From: Ruminococcus sp.
Lineage (GTDB): Bacteria; Bacillota; Clostridia; Oscillospirales; Acutalibacteraceae
NCBI GenBank assembly: GCA_017473555.1
Contig: JAFUKO010000131.1
Coordinates: 1 to 58,323 of the forward strand
Reading direction: 5' to 3'
DNA: 58,323 nt
Positions within the stretch are counted from its first letter, which is position 1. Each line of letters opens with the position of its first letter. The notes under the pieces were generated by a model that did not search any database, was not told where the DNA came from, and saw only the letters and a list, made by a program, of their open reading frames with translations. The position numbers and the translations under genes are program-made. Below are positions 23,395 to 32,246 of the stretch, in pieces.

Positions 23395-26337
23395 TCAGTA
23401 CAGATATTTGTAATCATTTATAACAGTTTTGATAAGGCTTTCTAAATCCCTGCCTAAAACGTTAAGCTCATCAAGCGTGTAATCCTTAACCTCATCAAGA
23501 CGTACTCTGACTTTTCCATCAGAGAGTACTGTAAAACCCATATTTTCACTCTCTGTAAAATCTTCTACAGTATTAAACAGAGTAAATTTCTCCTTATATG
23601 GTGCACTGTCATACGGACAAAAGCTCATACAGTTACCGCACTCGTTACACATTCTGTCGATATGCAAAATCTCCCTGCGTGTGTCAGGTAAAGTAATCAC
23701 AACATTAGCTCTGTTAGGGCACACATCAACACAGTTTTCGCAAACAGTCGAGCAGTTAAGGCATCTGTCAGCTTCATATATATCAGAACAGGAGTCGCAC
23801 AGATTGCCCTTCTTTTCGATAGCTTTATCAGGCGCTGTGTATGCTTCAATTGGTATATCCATAATATGCTTTTTGCCTGTAACTACATCCGCAAACTTCT
23901 GTGCATCAGCGATACACTCAACTACCGTACACGGACCACGCAAGCAATCGCCCGCAGTATAAACGCCCTCGATATTAGTTTCAAACGGTACTTTGTTATC
24001 AACAACCTCGATACCATTGCCTTCAAATATTTTAGTATCAATTTTCTGACCAATAGCAGAAATAACGGTATCAACAAATACAGGTACAACCTCGTCGGTT
24101 TCGACTACTCTCCTTCTACCACTCATATCAGGATCTGACAGTTCCATCTTCCTGCAGTAAAGCACCTTATCTTTATGTGTTACAGGAGATACAAGCTCGA
24201 TAAAATCGACGCCATCATTGAGTGCGAGCTCAAGTTCGTGCTCATCAGCAGGCATATAGCGTTTTGTTCTTCTGTAAACGATGTAAACATTATCAACACC
24301 GTCAACACGCTTAGCAGCACGTGCGGCATCCATAGCAGTGTTACCGCCACCGATTACAGCTACATTTTTGCCGAGATTTAAGTTCTCACCACGTCTGAGT
24401 TTCTTTAAAAACTCGATAACGTCAAGTTCATTTTCACCGAGGTTAAGGCTCTGTGATTTATACGCACCAACCGCAAAGAGTATGTGATTATAGCCACTGT
24501 TTTTGAGCTCCTCAACACTTGGTGCAAGCGTATTTGTGCGAATATCAACGCCCATCGCTTTAATAAGCTCGATATCATTATTTATAGCTTCTACCGAAAT
24601 CCTGAAATCAGGAATAACATTTCTTACAATTCCGCCTAAATGCTCGTCACGTTCAAACACTGTGACTTCTATTCCCTCACGTGCGACAAAATAAGCAGCG
24701 GACAAACCAGCCGCACCGCCACCGATAACGGCAACCTTTTTGTCACCGCTTTTAGCTACAGGTTTAATCTCAGACACAAGTGCATCATAACCACCCTGAG
24801 CTGCTTTAAGCTTTGTTTCTCTTATCTTAACACTGCTCTCATAGAAATTACGCGTGCACTTACCCATACACGGATGCGCACAGATTGTACCTGTGATAAA
24901 CGGCAGAGGATTCTTCTGAGTAATAACAGACAGTGCCTCTTTATACATACCCTTTTTAACCAAAGTAAGGTACTCAGGGATATCCTGGTTTATCGGACAA
25001 CCCTTACTACATGGTGCAAAATAGCAATCGATAAGCGGAACTTTTTTACCTGTCTTACGTTTTGGCAGTGGCTTGATAGGCTTTGTATGATGCTTGTCAT
25101 CACGCACTTGAGCACTAAGTTTAGCTATAGACTCAGTGTCTGTTGCAACAAACTCCTTGCACTCAACACTACGTAACTTTTCAGCCATCTGAGTTAGTCG
25201 CTTATATCCGCCCGGTTTAAGAATAGTAGTAGCAACTGTCACAGGCCAGATACCGCAGTTATATAGTTTATCAATATTAAAGTAATCGGCACCGCCCGAA
25301 AAGCTCATTCTGAGTTTTCCGTCAAATTCCTTTGAAAGTCTGCTCGCCATTTCAATAGTAAGCGGAAACAGTGACTTACCGCTCATATACATTTCTTCAC
25401 TTGGAAGTTCACCTGCTTTTACGTCAACAGGGAAAGTGTTTGAAAGCTTTACACCAAACTCCAAACCCTCGCCCATAGCCAGTTTCTGCAAGCGTTTAAA
25501 CATCGCAACAGCGTCGCTATACTGTAAATCCTCGTTAAAATGGTGGTCATCAAAAACGATGTAGTCGTACCCCATTGAGTCGAGTATCTCTCTCGCACTT
25601 TCATATCCAAGCAAAGTAGGGTTACACTTAACGAAAGTATTGAGTTTCTTCTCTGTTAAGAGATAAGTTGCAATTCGCTCAATCTCATCAGGAGGACAAC
25701 CGTGAAGCGTAGACAGCGTTACACTACTGCATACATTTGGTGTAATGTTACTAACATAATCAGGGAAGAATCTTTCGAGTGCTGCTTTACACTCTTTATA
25801 CACAGGAGTATCAGAACAGTCTTTTAGTCCTTCGATAAAGCTGTCAATTTTCTGAGATTTAATGCCCTCTAAATCGTAACCCACACTCATATTAAACACA
25901 AATGAGTCCGGCTCGCCTAAACCATATGCTTTTGAAATAACTTTCAAAATGCACCAAGCCTTGACATACTCATCAAAAGCCTGTGGTACAGTAAGCTCTG
26001 TTGACCATTCGCAATTATAACCCTCGTCATCAGCTTTGATGCACGGACGGTTGATACATTTTGCCAAGTCCTCGCCGTCTAATGTCTGAACTGTTTTGAG
26101 TTCAAAAAACCTCGCTCCTGCGAAGTAAGCCGCTACAATATTCTGAGCTAGCTGGGTGTTAGGACCAGCCGCCGGACCTATTATAGTCTCAATTTTTACG
26201 TTGAATATAGAAAATGCTTTATCACTTTTGTGCTTATACGCTTTTTTCACACCGAACACAGTGCCGAATTTTTCATACTCTTCTGTAATATTCAAAAGCA
26301 GTTTATCTATACTTATAGGTGTCATTCTTTCGCTCAT
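23395..26337 (-). CDS. ygfK: YgfK, putative selenate reductase-like Fe-S flavoprotein
   Basis: A 980-residue multidomain cytosolic oxidoreductase. Residues ~40-400 form a dihydroorotate/dihydropyrimidine-dehydrogenase-like barrel (IIGPAAGPNTQLAQNI, ELKTVQTLDG). An Fe-S domain follows at ~432-495 (CYFAPCSKGCPINQDIPEY, CAHPCMGKCTRNF). A GltD-like flavin and NAD(P)-binding module comes next, with GGGAAGLSAAYFVAREG near 535, GGGNTAMDAARAAKRV near 660 and VYTAGDCLRGPCTVVE near 795. The C-terminal cysteine-rich part has CDSCSDIYEADRCLNC and CNECGNCMSFCPYD (893-906) for [4Fe-4S] clusters. The layout recalls dihydropyrimidine dehydrogenase; recent work places YgfK in bacterial urate reduction, although the family name refers to selenate. 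ATG 26337 has ACGAGGTGA upstream. Confidence 0.93.
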   Translation of the reverse strand: MSERMTPISIDKLLLNITEEYEKFGTVFGVKKAYKHKSDKAFSIFNVKIETIIGPAAGPNTQLAQNIVAAYFAGARFFELKTVQTLDGEDLAKCINRPCIKADDEGYNCEWSTELTVPQAFDEYVKAWCILKVISKAYGLGEPDSFVFNMSVGYDLEGIKSQKIDSFIEGLKDCSDTPVYKECKAALERFFPDYVSNITPNVCSSVTLSTLHGCPPDEIERIATYLLTEKKLNTFVKCNPTLLGYESAREILDSMGYDYIVFDDHHFNEDLQYSDAVAMFKRLQKLAMGEGLEFGVKLSNTFPVDVKAGELPSEEMYMSGKSLFPLTIEMASRLSKEFDGKLRMSFSGGADYFNIDKLYNCGIWPVTVATTILKPGGYKRLTQMAEKLRSVECKEFVATDTESIAKLSAQVRDDKHHTKPIKPLPKRKTGKKVPLIDCYFAPCSKGCPINQDIPEYLTLVKKGMYKEALSVITQKNPLPFITGTICAHPCMGKCTRNFYESSVKIRETKLKAAQGGYDALVSEIKPVAKSGDKKVAVIGGGAAGLSAAYFVAREGIEVTVFERDEHLGGIVRNVIPDFRISVEAINNDIELIKAMGVDIRTNTLAPSVEELKNSGYNHILFAVGAYKSQSLNLGENELDVIEFLKKLRRGENLNLGKNVAVIGGGNTAMDAARAAKRVDGVDNVYIVYRRTKRYMPADEHELELALNDGVDFIELVSPVTHKDKVLYCRKMELSDPDMSGRRRVVETDEVVPVFVDTVISAIGQKIDTKIFEGNGIEVVDNKVPFETNIEGVYTAGDCLRGPCTVVECIADAQKFADVVTGKKHIMDIPIEAYTAPDKAIEKKGNLCDSCSDIYEADRCLNCSTVCENCVDVCPNRANVVITLPDTRREILHIDRMCNECGNCMSFCPYDSAPYKEKFTLFNTVEDFTESENMGFTVLSDGKVRVRLDEVKDYTLDELNVLGRDLESLIKTVINDYKYLY

Positions 26338-26355
26338 ATAATCACCTCGTTTATA

Positions 26356-27687
26356 TTATCCGTTAATTTTTCTCCACAAATCTTTTGCTGAAACTAAAAT
26401 CTCAGCGTTTAGTTTTTCTTCGTCAATACCTACAAACTCTCTGTCTTTGTAAAGAAGTCTGCCACTAGAGAAGGTTGTGACACACTGTCTGCCCTTCATA
26501 CCGAAAATCATATGTCCATCGATATTTGTATTATCAAACGGAGTAAACGGTTTGTAGTCCATAACGACAACATCAGCTGATGCACCCTTTTTGAGAACTC
26601 CTAGTTCTGCATCGAAATATCGTGAACAGATTTTTGCATTATTTTTAAAGAGCATATCAGTTACTTCGCTCCAGCCGACGTTAGCTTTGCCCGCATTATG
26701 TCGCTGAATAATAAGTGCAGTACTCATACTCTCAAGCATATCGTGAGTATATGCATCTGTACCAAGTCCTAGCATAATACCTTTCTCGTACATTTTCAGC
26801 ACAGGTGAACAGCCAACTGCGTTACCCATATTTGACTGTGGATTGTTGACAACCATAGTGTTGTGCTCTTTTATGATATCCATCTCAGGTTCACTGACGT
26901 GGATACAATGACCAAGGATAGTTTTTTCTCCCAGTATCCCCCATTTCAAAAGCCTTTCTACAGGAAGCATATTATAGTTTTCCTTTGAGTCAATAACGTC
27001 GTTTGTTCCCTCGCATATGTGGATGTGGTAGCCTGTCATATTATCGTTAGCTTTAACGCATTTTTCAAAGGTCTTGTCCGATATTGTAAACAGCGCGTGC
27101 ATACCGAACATCGCTTTTATCATATCATCATTTTTATCTTTACAGTACTTAATAAAATCAGCGTTTTCTTTGATAGCCTCATCACATTTTTTCTCACCAT
27201 CACGGTCAGAAACTTCATAGCACAAACAACTACGCACACCCATCTCTTTTGCTACATCTGCTATTTCAAAAAGAGAATTCGGTATTTCGCAGAAACTTGC
27301 GTGATGGTCAAATACAGTTGTAACACCGTTACGGATGCAATCAAGATAGGTAGCATACGCACTGGCTCTTGTCGCCTGTAAACTCAGCTTTCTATCAATA
27401 TTCCACCACATACCATCTAGTATTTCGTAAAAATTATGGGGATTATATCCGTTTATAGACAGACCTCGTGCAAGTGCTGAATAAATATGTGTGTGTGCGT
27501 TTATAAATGCAGGCATAATAACCATGCCCTTAGCATCAACAATCTCAGCGTCCTTGTACTTGTTTTTGAGCTCTTTGGTTGTACCGATATCAGTAATCTT
27601 TGTGCCGTCAATCAACACACCACCGTTTTCGATATACGGATTTTGTTCATCTCTGGTAATAACCTTACCGTTACAAAGCAGGTACAT
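26356..27687 (-). CDS. ssnA: SsnA putative aminohydrolase
   Basis: A 443-residue amidohydrolase with the metal motif FINAHTHIYSALARG (His65, His67), GYHIHICEG, TILGHCIHVSEPE and GLGTDAYTHDMLESM. Length, the HASFCEIPNS region and the VVNNPQSNMGNAVG block match SsnA rather than generic cytosine or adenosine deaminases. SsnA is recurrently encoded with ygfK, hyuA, ygeW and ygeY and with selenium-dependent xanthine dehydrogenase. It is thought to hydrolyse a purine-derived ring or amidine intermediate, but the exact substrate is unsettled. Start ATG 27687 has AGGGGG at 6 nt. First gene of ssnA-ygfK-hyuA, 18 bp before ygfK, divergent from nfnAB. Confidence 0.9.
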   Translation of the reverse strand: MYLLCNGKVITRDEQNPYIENGGVLIDGTKITDIGTTKELKNKYKDAEIVDAKGMVIMPAFINAHTHIYSALARGLSINGYNPHNFYEILDGMWWNIDRKLSLQATRASAYATYLDCIRNGVTTVFDHHASFCEIPNSLFEIADVAKEMGVRSCLCYEVSDRDGEKKCDEAIKENADFIKYCKDKNDDMIKAMFGMHALFTISDKTFEKCVKANDNMTGYHIHICEGTNDVIDSKENYNMLPVERLLKWGILGEKTILGHCIHVSEPEMDIIKEHNTMVVNNPQSNMGNAVGCSPVLKMYEKGIMLGLGTDAYTHDMLESMSTALIIQRHNAGKANVGWSEVTDMLFKNNAKICSRYFDAELGVLKKGASADVVVMDYKPFTPFDNTNIDGHMIFGMKGRQCVTTFSSGRLLYKDREFVGIDEEKLNAEILVSAKDLWRKING

Positions 27688-27723
27688 AGTAATCCCCCTA
27701 AAACTTCATAATCTAACTATTAT

Positions 27724-27752
27724 ATTTTATCACTCATATAGGGCATTTGCAA
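27724..27752 (-). promoter_or_regulatory. Sigma-A promoter of ssnA-ygfK-hyuA
   Basis: Minus-strand TTGCAA (27752-27747), 17-bp spacer, TAAAAT (27729-27724). The -35 hexamer is part of TATTGCAA, the same octamer found upstream of guaD. Confidence 0.65.
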
Positions 27753-27757
27753 TAGTT

Positions 27758-27794
27758 TTGACACGCTTGACAGCCCCAAGTTTATAAATATTAC
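27758..27794 (+). promoter_or_regulatory. Promoter region of nfnAB, two overlapping -35 hexamers
   Basis: TTGACA occurs at 27758-27763 and again at 27767-27772. Possible -10 elements are TTTATA/TTATAA (27781-27787) for the first and TATTAC (27789-27794) for the second. A ribosome-site-like AAAGGAGT followed by ATG-TAA (27835-27840) lies in the leader. Confidence 0.6.
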
Positions 27795-27876
27795 TAGTCA
27801 TAAAAACTTGAAACAGAAAAGAAAAAGGAGTATTATGTAAGTTAAGACTAATACACACTTTCAGAAGGTGAAAAGA

Positions 27877-28767
27877 ATGTATGAGATAATAAACGCAAAA
27901 AAGCTCACAGACAACATCTACTCTTTTGTTGTCAGAGCCGAGCGAGTAGCATCTGCGTGTTTGCCGGGTCAGTTTGTAATTGTCCGCTCACACTGTGATG
28001 CTGAAAGAATCCCTTTGACAATTTGCGATTATGATAGAGAAAACAAAACCATCACACTTGTATTTCAGGTAGTAGGTGCCGGCTCACTCAGACTCTCTCG
28101 TCTTAAATCAGGTGACTGTCTGCACGATGTCGCTGGCCCTCTTGGTCGCGCAAGCGAGCTGTGCGATACTTCTCTTGATGAGCTGAAAAACAAAAGCATA
28201 CTTTTTGTTGCAGGCGGCGTAGGCACCGCTCCTGTTTTTCCACAGGTCAAGTGGCTCAAAGAACACGGCGTTGACAGCGATGTTATCATCGGTGCTAAAA
28301 CAAAAGAAATGCTCATTATGGAAAACGAAATGGATCAGTTTGCCACTAATCTGTACATCACTACCGACGATGGTTCATACGGCAGACACGGCTTAGTAAC
28401 CAAGGTTATCGAAGATTTAGTAAAATCTGAAGGCAAACACTACGATATGTGTGTTGCCATAGGTCCTATGATTATGATGAAGTTCTGCTGTCTTACAACC
28501 AAGGCTTTAAACATTCCTACAACAGTCAGCTTAAACCCTATTATGGTAGACGGCACAGGTATGTGCGGTGCGTGTCGAGTTACTGTTGGTGGAGAAGTTA
28601 AATTCGCCTGTGTTGACGGTCCTGAGTTTGACGGTCATCTGGTTGATTTTGATGAAGCTATGATACGTCAGAATATCTATAAAACAGAAGAAGGCAGAGC
28701 ATACTTAAAAGAAAAAGAAGGCGACACACACCATGGTGGTTGCGGACATTGCGGAGGTGAGCAGTAA
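27877..28767 (+). CDS. nfnA: NfnA-type small subunit of ferredoxin:NADP transhydrogenase (FAD/[2Fe-2S])
   Basis: 296 residues from ATG 27877 (AAGGTG at 6 nt). An N-terminal FAD domain (AERIPLTICDYD, the flavin-binding R-x-P-L-T/S motif near residue 50) is followed by an NAD-binding domain with GGVGTAPVFPQVKWLK (about 110-125). A C-terminal [2Fe-2S] site, GTGMCGACRVTV and FACVDGPEFDGH, matches NfnA/sulfide-dehydrogenase beta/PyrK-like proteins. An extra tail, GGCGHCGGE, adds two cysteines. With NfnB it forms the flavin-based electron-bifurcating enzyme coupling NADH and reduced ferredoxin to NADP+ reduction. Stop and the nfnB start overlap (TAATG). Its place beside ygfK and glutamate dehydrogenase suggests NADPH balance during purine use. 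Confidence 0.9.
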   Translation: MYEIINAKKLTDNIYSFVVRAERVASACLPGQFVIVRSHCDAERIPLTICDYDRENKTITLVFQVVGAGSLRLSRLKSGDCLHDVAGPLGRASELCDTSLDELKNKSILFVAGGVGTAPVFPQVKWLKEHGVDSDVIIGAKTKEMLIMENEMDQFATNLYITTDDGSYGRHGLVTKVIEDLVKSEGKHYDMCVAIGPMIMMKFCCLTTKALNIPTTVSLNPIMVDGTGMCGACRVTVGGEVKFACVDGPEFDGHLVDFDEAMIRQNIYKTEEGRAYLKEKEGDTHHGGCGHCGGEQ

Positions 28768-30152
28768 TGGATATGAAAAAGAAAGTGCCTATCCGTGAAC
28801 AAGCTCCCGAGGTCCGTGCTCATAATTTCGATGAGGTGTGTTTAGGATACACAAAAGAACAGGCTATGCTTGAAGCAACACGCTGTTTGGAGTGTAAAAA
28901 CCCATTATGTGTCATGGGTTGTCCGGTGTCAGTTCCTATCCCTGAATTTATCCACAAGGTAAAAGAAGGTGACTTTGATAAAGCATTTGAGATTATCTCA
29001 GAGTGCAACACTCTACCTGCTATCTGCGGTCGAGTTTGTCCTCAGGAGTCCCAGTGCGAGGGCAAATGCGTGCGTGGTATAAAAGGCGAGTCGGTTGCTA
29101 TCGGCAAGCTCGAGCGATTTGTCGCTGACTACGCAATGGAAAAGGGCAAGCGCCGTCCTCACTCTCACGAGAAAAACGGCAAAAAAGTTGCTGTTATCGG
29201 CTCAGGTCCTGCATCCCTTGCTTGTGCAGGTGATTTAGTAAAATACGGCTATGATGTAACCATATTCGAGGCTCTGCACGAAGCAGGCGGTGTACTGCTT
29301 TACGGTATACCAGAATTCAGACTTCCAAAAGAAGATGTTGTAAAAAAAGAAATCGCTATGCTCCTTCATATGGGAGTGAAAATCGAGCTTAATACAGTGG
29401 TCGGAAAATCCGTGACTATTGATGAGCTTATGGAAAAAGAAGGCTTTGACGCCGTATTTATCGGCACAGGTGCGGGCTTGCCGAAATTTATGGGTATCAA
29501 AGGCGAGAACGCAAACGGAGTTTTCTCAGCTAACGAATACCTCACCCGTTCAAACCTGATGAAAGCATTCGACGAGAATTCTACAACTCCTATTATGCGT
29601 GCAAAAAAGGTCGCTGTAGTCGGTGGCGGTAATGTTGCTATGGACGCAGCAAGAACAGCTTTAAGACTCGGCAGCGAGGTTCATATTATTTACAGACGAA
29701 GTGAAGCGGAACTTCCTGCAAGAGTAGAAGAAGTTCATCACGCTAAAGAAGAGGGCGTCATCTTTGATATACTCACAAATCCTGTTGAAATCCTGACCGA
29801 TGACAATGGTTCTGTGTGCGGTATCAGATGCGTTAAAATGGAACTTGGCGAACCTGATGCATCAGGTCGCAGAAAGCCTGTCGTAATAGAAGGCTCAGAG
29901 TTTGACATCGACGTAGATATGGTTATCATGTCGCTTGGCACTTCTCCTAACCCACTCATTTCTTCCACAACCGATGGACTAAAAACTAATTCACGCAAAT
30001 GCATAGTTGCTGACGAAATCAATGGTCAGACTACACGAGAAGGCGTTTTCGCTGGCGGAGATGCCGTAACAGGTGCGGCTACCGTTATCCTTGCAATGAG
30101 TGCAGGCAGGTCTGCCGCTGTCGGTATCCACGACTATCTTTCAAACAAATAA
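28767..30152 (+). CDS. nfnB: NfnB-type large subunit (GltD-like NADPH-dependent flavoprotein)
   Basis: 461 residues, often labelled NADPH-dependent glutamate synthase small chain. The N-terminal Fe-S domain (residues ~35-100) has CLECKNPLCVMGCP and CGRVCPQESQCEGKCVRG for two [4Fe-4S] clusters. It is followed by FAD-binding GSGPASLACAGDLVKYG near 145, NADPH-binding GGGNVAMDAARTALRLG near 290 and VFAGGDAVTGAATVILAMSAG near the end. No large glutamate synthase subunit is present and an NfnA partner is directly upstream with one-base overlap, so Nfn (or the related sulfide dehydrogenase) is the better reading. GGAGGTGAG within nfnA provides the ribosome site. Confidence 0.9.
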   Translation: MDMKKKVPIREQAPEVRAHNFDEVCLGYTKEQAMLEATRCLECKNPLCVMGCPVSVPIPEFIHKVKEGDFDKAFEIISECNTLPAICGRVCPQESQCEGKCVRGIKGESVAIGKLERFVADYAMEKGKRRPHSHEKNGKKVAVIGSGPASLACAGDLVKYGYDVTIFEALHEAGGVLLYGIPEFRLPKEDVVKKEIAMLLHMGVKIELNTVVGKSVTIDELMEKEGFDAVFIGTGAGLPKFMGIKGENANGVFSANEYLTRSNLMKAFDENSTTPIMRAKKVAVVGGGNVAMDAARTALRLGSEVHIIYRRSEAELPARVEEVHHAKEEGVIFDILTNPVEILTDDNGSVCGIRCVKMELGEPDASGRRKPVVIEGSEFDIDVDMVIMSLGTSPNPLISSTTDGLKTNSRKCIVADEINGQTTREGVFAGGDAVTGAATVILAMSAGRSAAVGIHDYLSNK

Positions 30153-30171
30153 CGCAATTTTTAACTTCAAA

Positions 30172-30218
30172 TATTGCAAATATGCTACATAAATTGTCGC
30201 AAAATGTGCATATTTCTA
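30172..30218. repeat. Inverted repeat in the nfnB-gdhA intergenic region
   Basis: TATTGCAA at 30172-30179 leads into AAATATGC, matched by GCATATTT about 22 bp later (ending near 30216). It could be an operator or the base of a weak RNA stem. Its role is unknown. Confidence 0.4.
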
Positions 30219-30239
30219 TCAAAAATTGAAAAAATGCAG

Positions 30240-30300
30240 AAAAATCTTGCATTTCCATATCGTTAGTTCTATAATGATATTGGTGCAAGATTTTTGTTTT
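30240..30300 (+). terminator. Long-stem terminator after nfnAB
   Basis: AAAAATCTTGCA (30240-30251) pairs exactly with TGCAAGATTTTT (30284-30295). An inner arm, CATATC/GATATTG, extends the stem, and a T-rich run follows. Confidence 0.8.
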
Positions 30301-30307
30301 TTATCTA

Positions 30308-30336
30308 TTGCTCCGATATGAATTTTTGTGTAATAA
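30308..30336 (+). promoter_or_regulatory. Candidate promoter of glutamate dehydrogenase
   Basis: TTGCTC (30308-30313), 17-bp spacer, TAATAA (30331-30336), about 60 bp before the start. Hexamers are weak, so this is tentative. Confidence 0.4.
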
Positions 30337-30398
30337 CCGCATATTTATAACGGAGTGCACTTTTCATTAAATCAATTATATTTTAGGAGGAATCCACT

Positions 30399-31751
30399 AT
30401 GTCTTATGTTGATGAAGTATTAGCAAAAGTAAAAGCTAAAAATGCTAACGAGCCTGAGTTCTTACAGACAGTTGAAGAGGTATTAAACTCACTTCGTCCT
30501 GTTATCGAGGCTAACGAGGAAATGTACAAGAAGCAGGCACTTTTAGAGAGAATGTGCGAGCCTGAAAGACAGGTTACATTCAGAGTTCCATGGGTTGATG
30601 ACAATGGTCAGGTACAGGTTAACAAAGGTTACCGTGTACAGTTCAACTCTGCTATCGGTCCTTACAAGGGCGGTCTTAGATTCGCTCCAAACGTATACAT
30701 CGGTATCATCAAGTTCTTAGGTTTTGAGCAGATCTTCAAGAACTCACTTACAGGCCTTCCAATCGGCGGCGGTAAGGGTGGTTCTGACTTCGATCCAAAC
30801 GGTAAGTCAGACGCTGAAATCATGAGATTCTGCCAGTCATTTATGACTGAGCTTTACAGACACATCGGTCCTGAAACAGACGTTCCAGCAGGTGATATGG
30901 GCGTTGGTGCTAGAGAAATCGGCTACATGTTTGGTCAGTACAAGAGAATCACTGACAGATTTGACGGTGGTGTATTAACAGGTAAGGGTCTTACATACGG
31001 CGGTGCACTCGGTCGTGCTGAGGCTACAGGTTACGGTATCGTATGGTATGCTGAAGAGATGCTCAAGTACAACGGCGATTCACTCGAGGGCAAGAGAGTT
31101 GCTATTTCTGGTTTCGGCAACGTTGCTTGGGGTACAGCTAAGAAGCTCACACACCTCGGTGCTAAGTGTGTTACAATCTCAGGTCCTGACGGTTATATCA
31201 TCGACGAGGATGGCGTAAACACAGAAGAGAAATGGCAGTGCATGTTAGACCTCAGAAATTCAGGTAAGAACGTTGTTGCTCCATACGCCGAGAGATTCCC
31301 TAACGCTAAGTTTATCGCTGGCAAGAAGCCTTGGGAGTATGCTGACGCAGACCTCTACATCCCATGCGCTACACAGAACGAGATTCACCTCGAAGATGCT
31401 AAGGCTATCGTTGCTTCAGGTACAAAGTACGTTTGTGAGGGTTCAAACATGCCTACAACAAACGAGGCTCTCGAGTACCTCATGGACAACGGCGTTATCG
31501 TTGGTCCAGCTAAGGCTGCTAACGCAGGTGGCGTTGCTACATCTTGTATCGAGATGGGTCAGAACGCTGGCAAGACAGTATTCTCATCAGAGCAGGTTTT
31601 AGAGCAGCTCCACGGCATTATGGTTAACATCCACAAGGCTTGTGCTGATGCTTCAATGAAGTACTACGGCAAGTATGACCTTGTTAAGGGTGCTAATATT
31701 GCAGGCTTTGAGAAGGTTGCTGAGGCTATGCTCGCACAGGGCGTTGTTTAA
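30399..31751 (+). CDS. gdhA: NADP-type glutamate dehydrogenase
   Basis: 450 residues, the size of the hexameric bacterial GdhA family. The substrate site is visible as YKGGLRFAPNV and GLPIGGGKGGSDFDPNGKSD, including the catalytic lysine of the GGGKGG segment and the following D-P-x-G-K-S typical of NADP-linked enzymes. PAGDMGVGAREIGYMFGQYKRI lies ahead of the Rossmann domain (AISGFGNVAWGTAKKL), and CEGSNMPTT is near the end. It catalyses reductive amination of 2-oxoglutarate with ammonia and is the natural sink for ammonia freed by the purine deaminases. GGAGG ribosome site, and a strongly biased codon set (GGT, AAG, CTC, TAC) unlike most neighbours, which indicates high expression. Confidence 0.97.
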   Translation: MSYVDEVLAKVKAKNANEPEFLQTVEEVLNSLRPVIEANEEMYKKQALLERMCEPERQVTFRVPWVDDNGQVQVNKGYRVQFNSAIGPYKGGLRFAPNVYIGIIKFLGFEQIFKNSLTGLPIGGGKGGSDFDPNGKSDAEIMRFCQSFMTELYRHIGPETDVPAGDMGVGAREIGYMFGQYKRITDRFDGGVLTGKGLTYGGALGRAEATGYGIVWYAEEMLKYNGDSLEGKRVAISGFGNVAWGTAKKLTHLGAKCVTISGPDGYIIDEDGVNTEEKWQCMLDLRNSGKNVVAPYAERFPNAKFIAGKKPWEYADADLYIPCATQNEIHLEDAKAIVASGTKYVCEGSNMPTTNEALEYLMDNGVIVGPAKAANAGGVATSCIEMGQNAGKTVFSSEQVLEQLHGIMVNIHKACADASMKYYGKYDLVKGANIAGFEKVAEAMLAQGVV

Positions 31752-31776
31752 TCTCCTAAATTAAAGACATAAAATT

Positions 31777-31808
31777 AAGCTCCTACCAATTCGGTAGGAG
31801 CTTTTTGT
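31777..31808 (+). terminator. Terminator after gdhA
   Basis: AAGCTCCTACC (31777-31787) pairs with GGTAGGAGCTT (31793-31803), 5-nt loop, then TTT-GTTT. Confidence 0.92.
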
Positions 31809-31834
31809 TTGTGTTATAAAATATCACTCAACTA

Positions 31835-32218
31835 TTACTCAACGTCTGTTTTCCAAAGACCGTGGAGATTACAGTAAGCGTAAACTGCAACAGGCTTTTC
31901 ATCAGCTAATGCAAATGTAACCTTTGGTTCACTGCCTACTTCAAGGCACTTACGCTGACCGCCTCTGTCTGTCTGCAGATAAACCCAGACAATGTGGTGT
32001 TCCTCTAACATTGGATGAGGAGTTGAGCCAACCTCTACATAAACCTTGTCACCCTCAACAGTTACAACAGGCAGGTGTTTTTCTACGCTTGCCTCAACTG
32101 TGTTAGGAGTAAGCTCTGTCATCTTCTGACCACAGCAAATCATAGGAACACCTGCATTGTGTATCATACCTACGATATTACCGCAATGCTCACAAACATA
32201 AAATCTAATTTCACACAT
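31835..32218 (-). CDS. dfx: Desulfoferrodoxin (two-iron superoxide reductase)
   Basis: 127 residues. The N-terminal desulforedoxin-like centre I has Cys9, Cys12, Cys28 and Cys29 (YVCEHCGN, ICCGQKM). The neelaredoxin-like catalytic centre II has His48, His68, His74, Cys116 and His119 (EKHLP, HPMLEEHHIVWV, YCNLHGLW), with Lys47 in the usual place beside His48. It reduces superoxide to hydrogen peroxide without making oxygen, an anaerobe's defence. It is the last gene of a trxA-trxB-dfx operon, 28 bp after trxB, which ties thioredoxin-based reduction to oxidant defence. GGAGG at 7 nt supports the start. Confidence 0.95.
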   Translation of the reverse strand: MCEIRFYVCEHCGNIVGMIHNAGVPMICCGQKMTELTPNTVEASVEKHLPVVTVEGDKVYVEVGSTPHPMLEEHHIVWVYLQTDRGGQRKCLEVGSEPKVTFALADEKPVAVYAYCNLHGLWKTDVE

Positions 32219-32246
32219 ATTTATACCTCCGTATATATTTTATTAT

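Noticed and set aside
24640..25176. A 178-residue frame antisense to ygfK
   Set aside because: It is a shadow of the ygfK coding sequence, with no ribosome site and no recognisable domain.
28767..30152. Calling nfnB a glutamate synthase small subunit
   Set aside because: No large GltB subunit is nearby and it overlaps an NfnA-type partner; the pair fits a transhydrogenase better.
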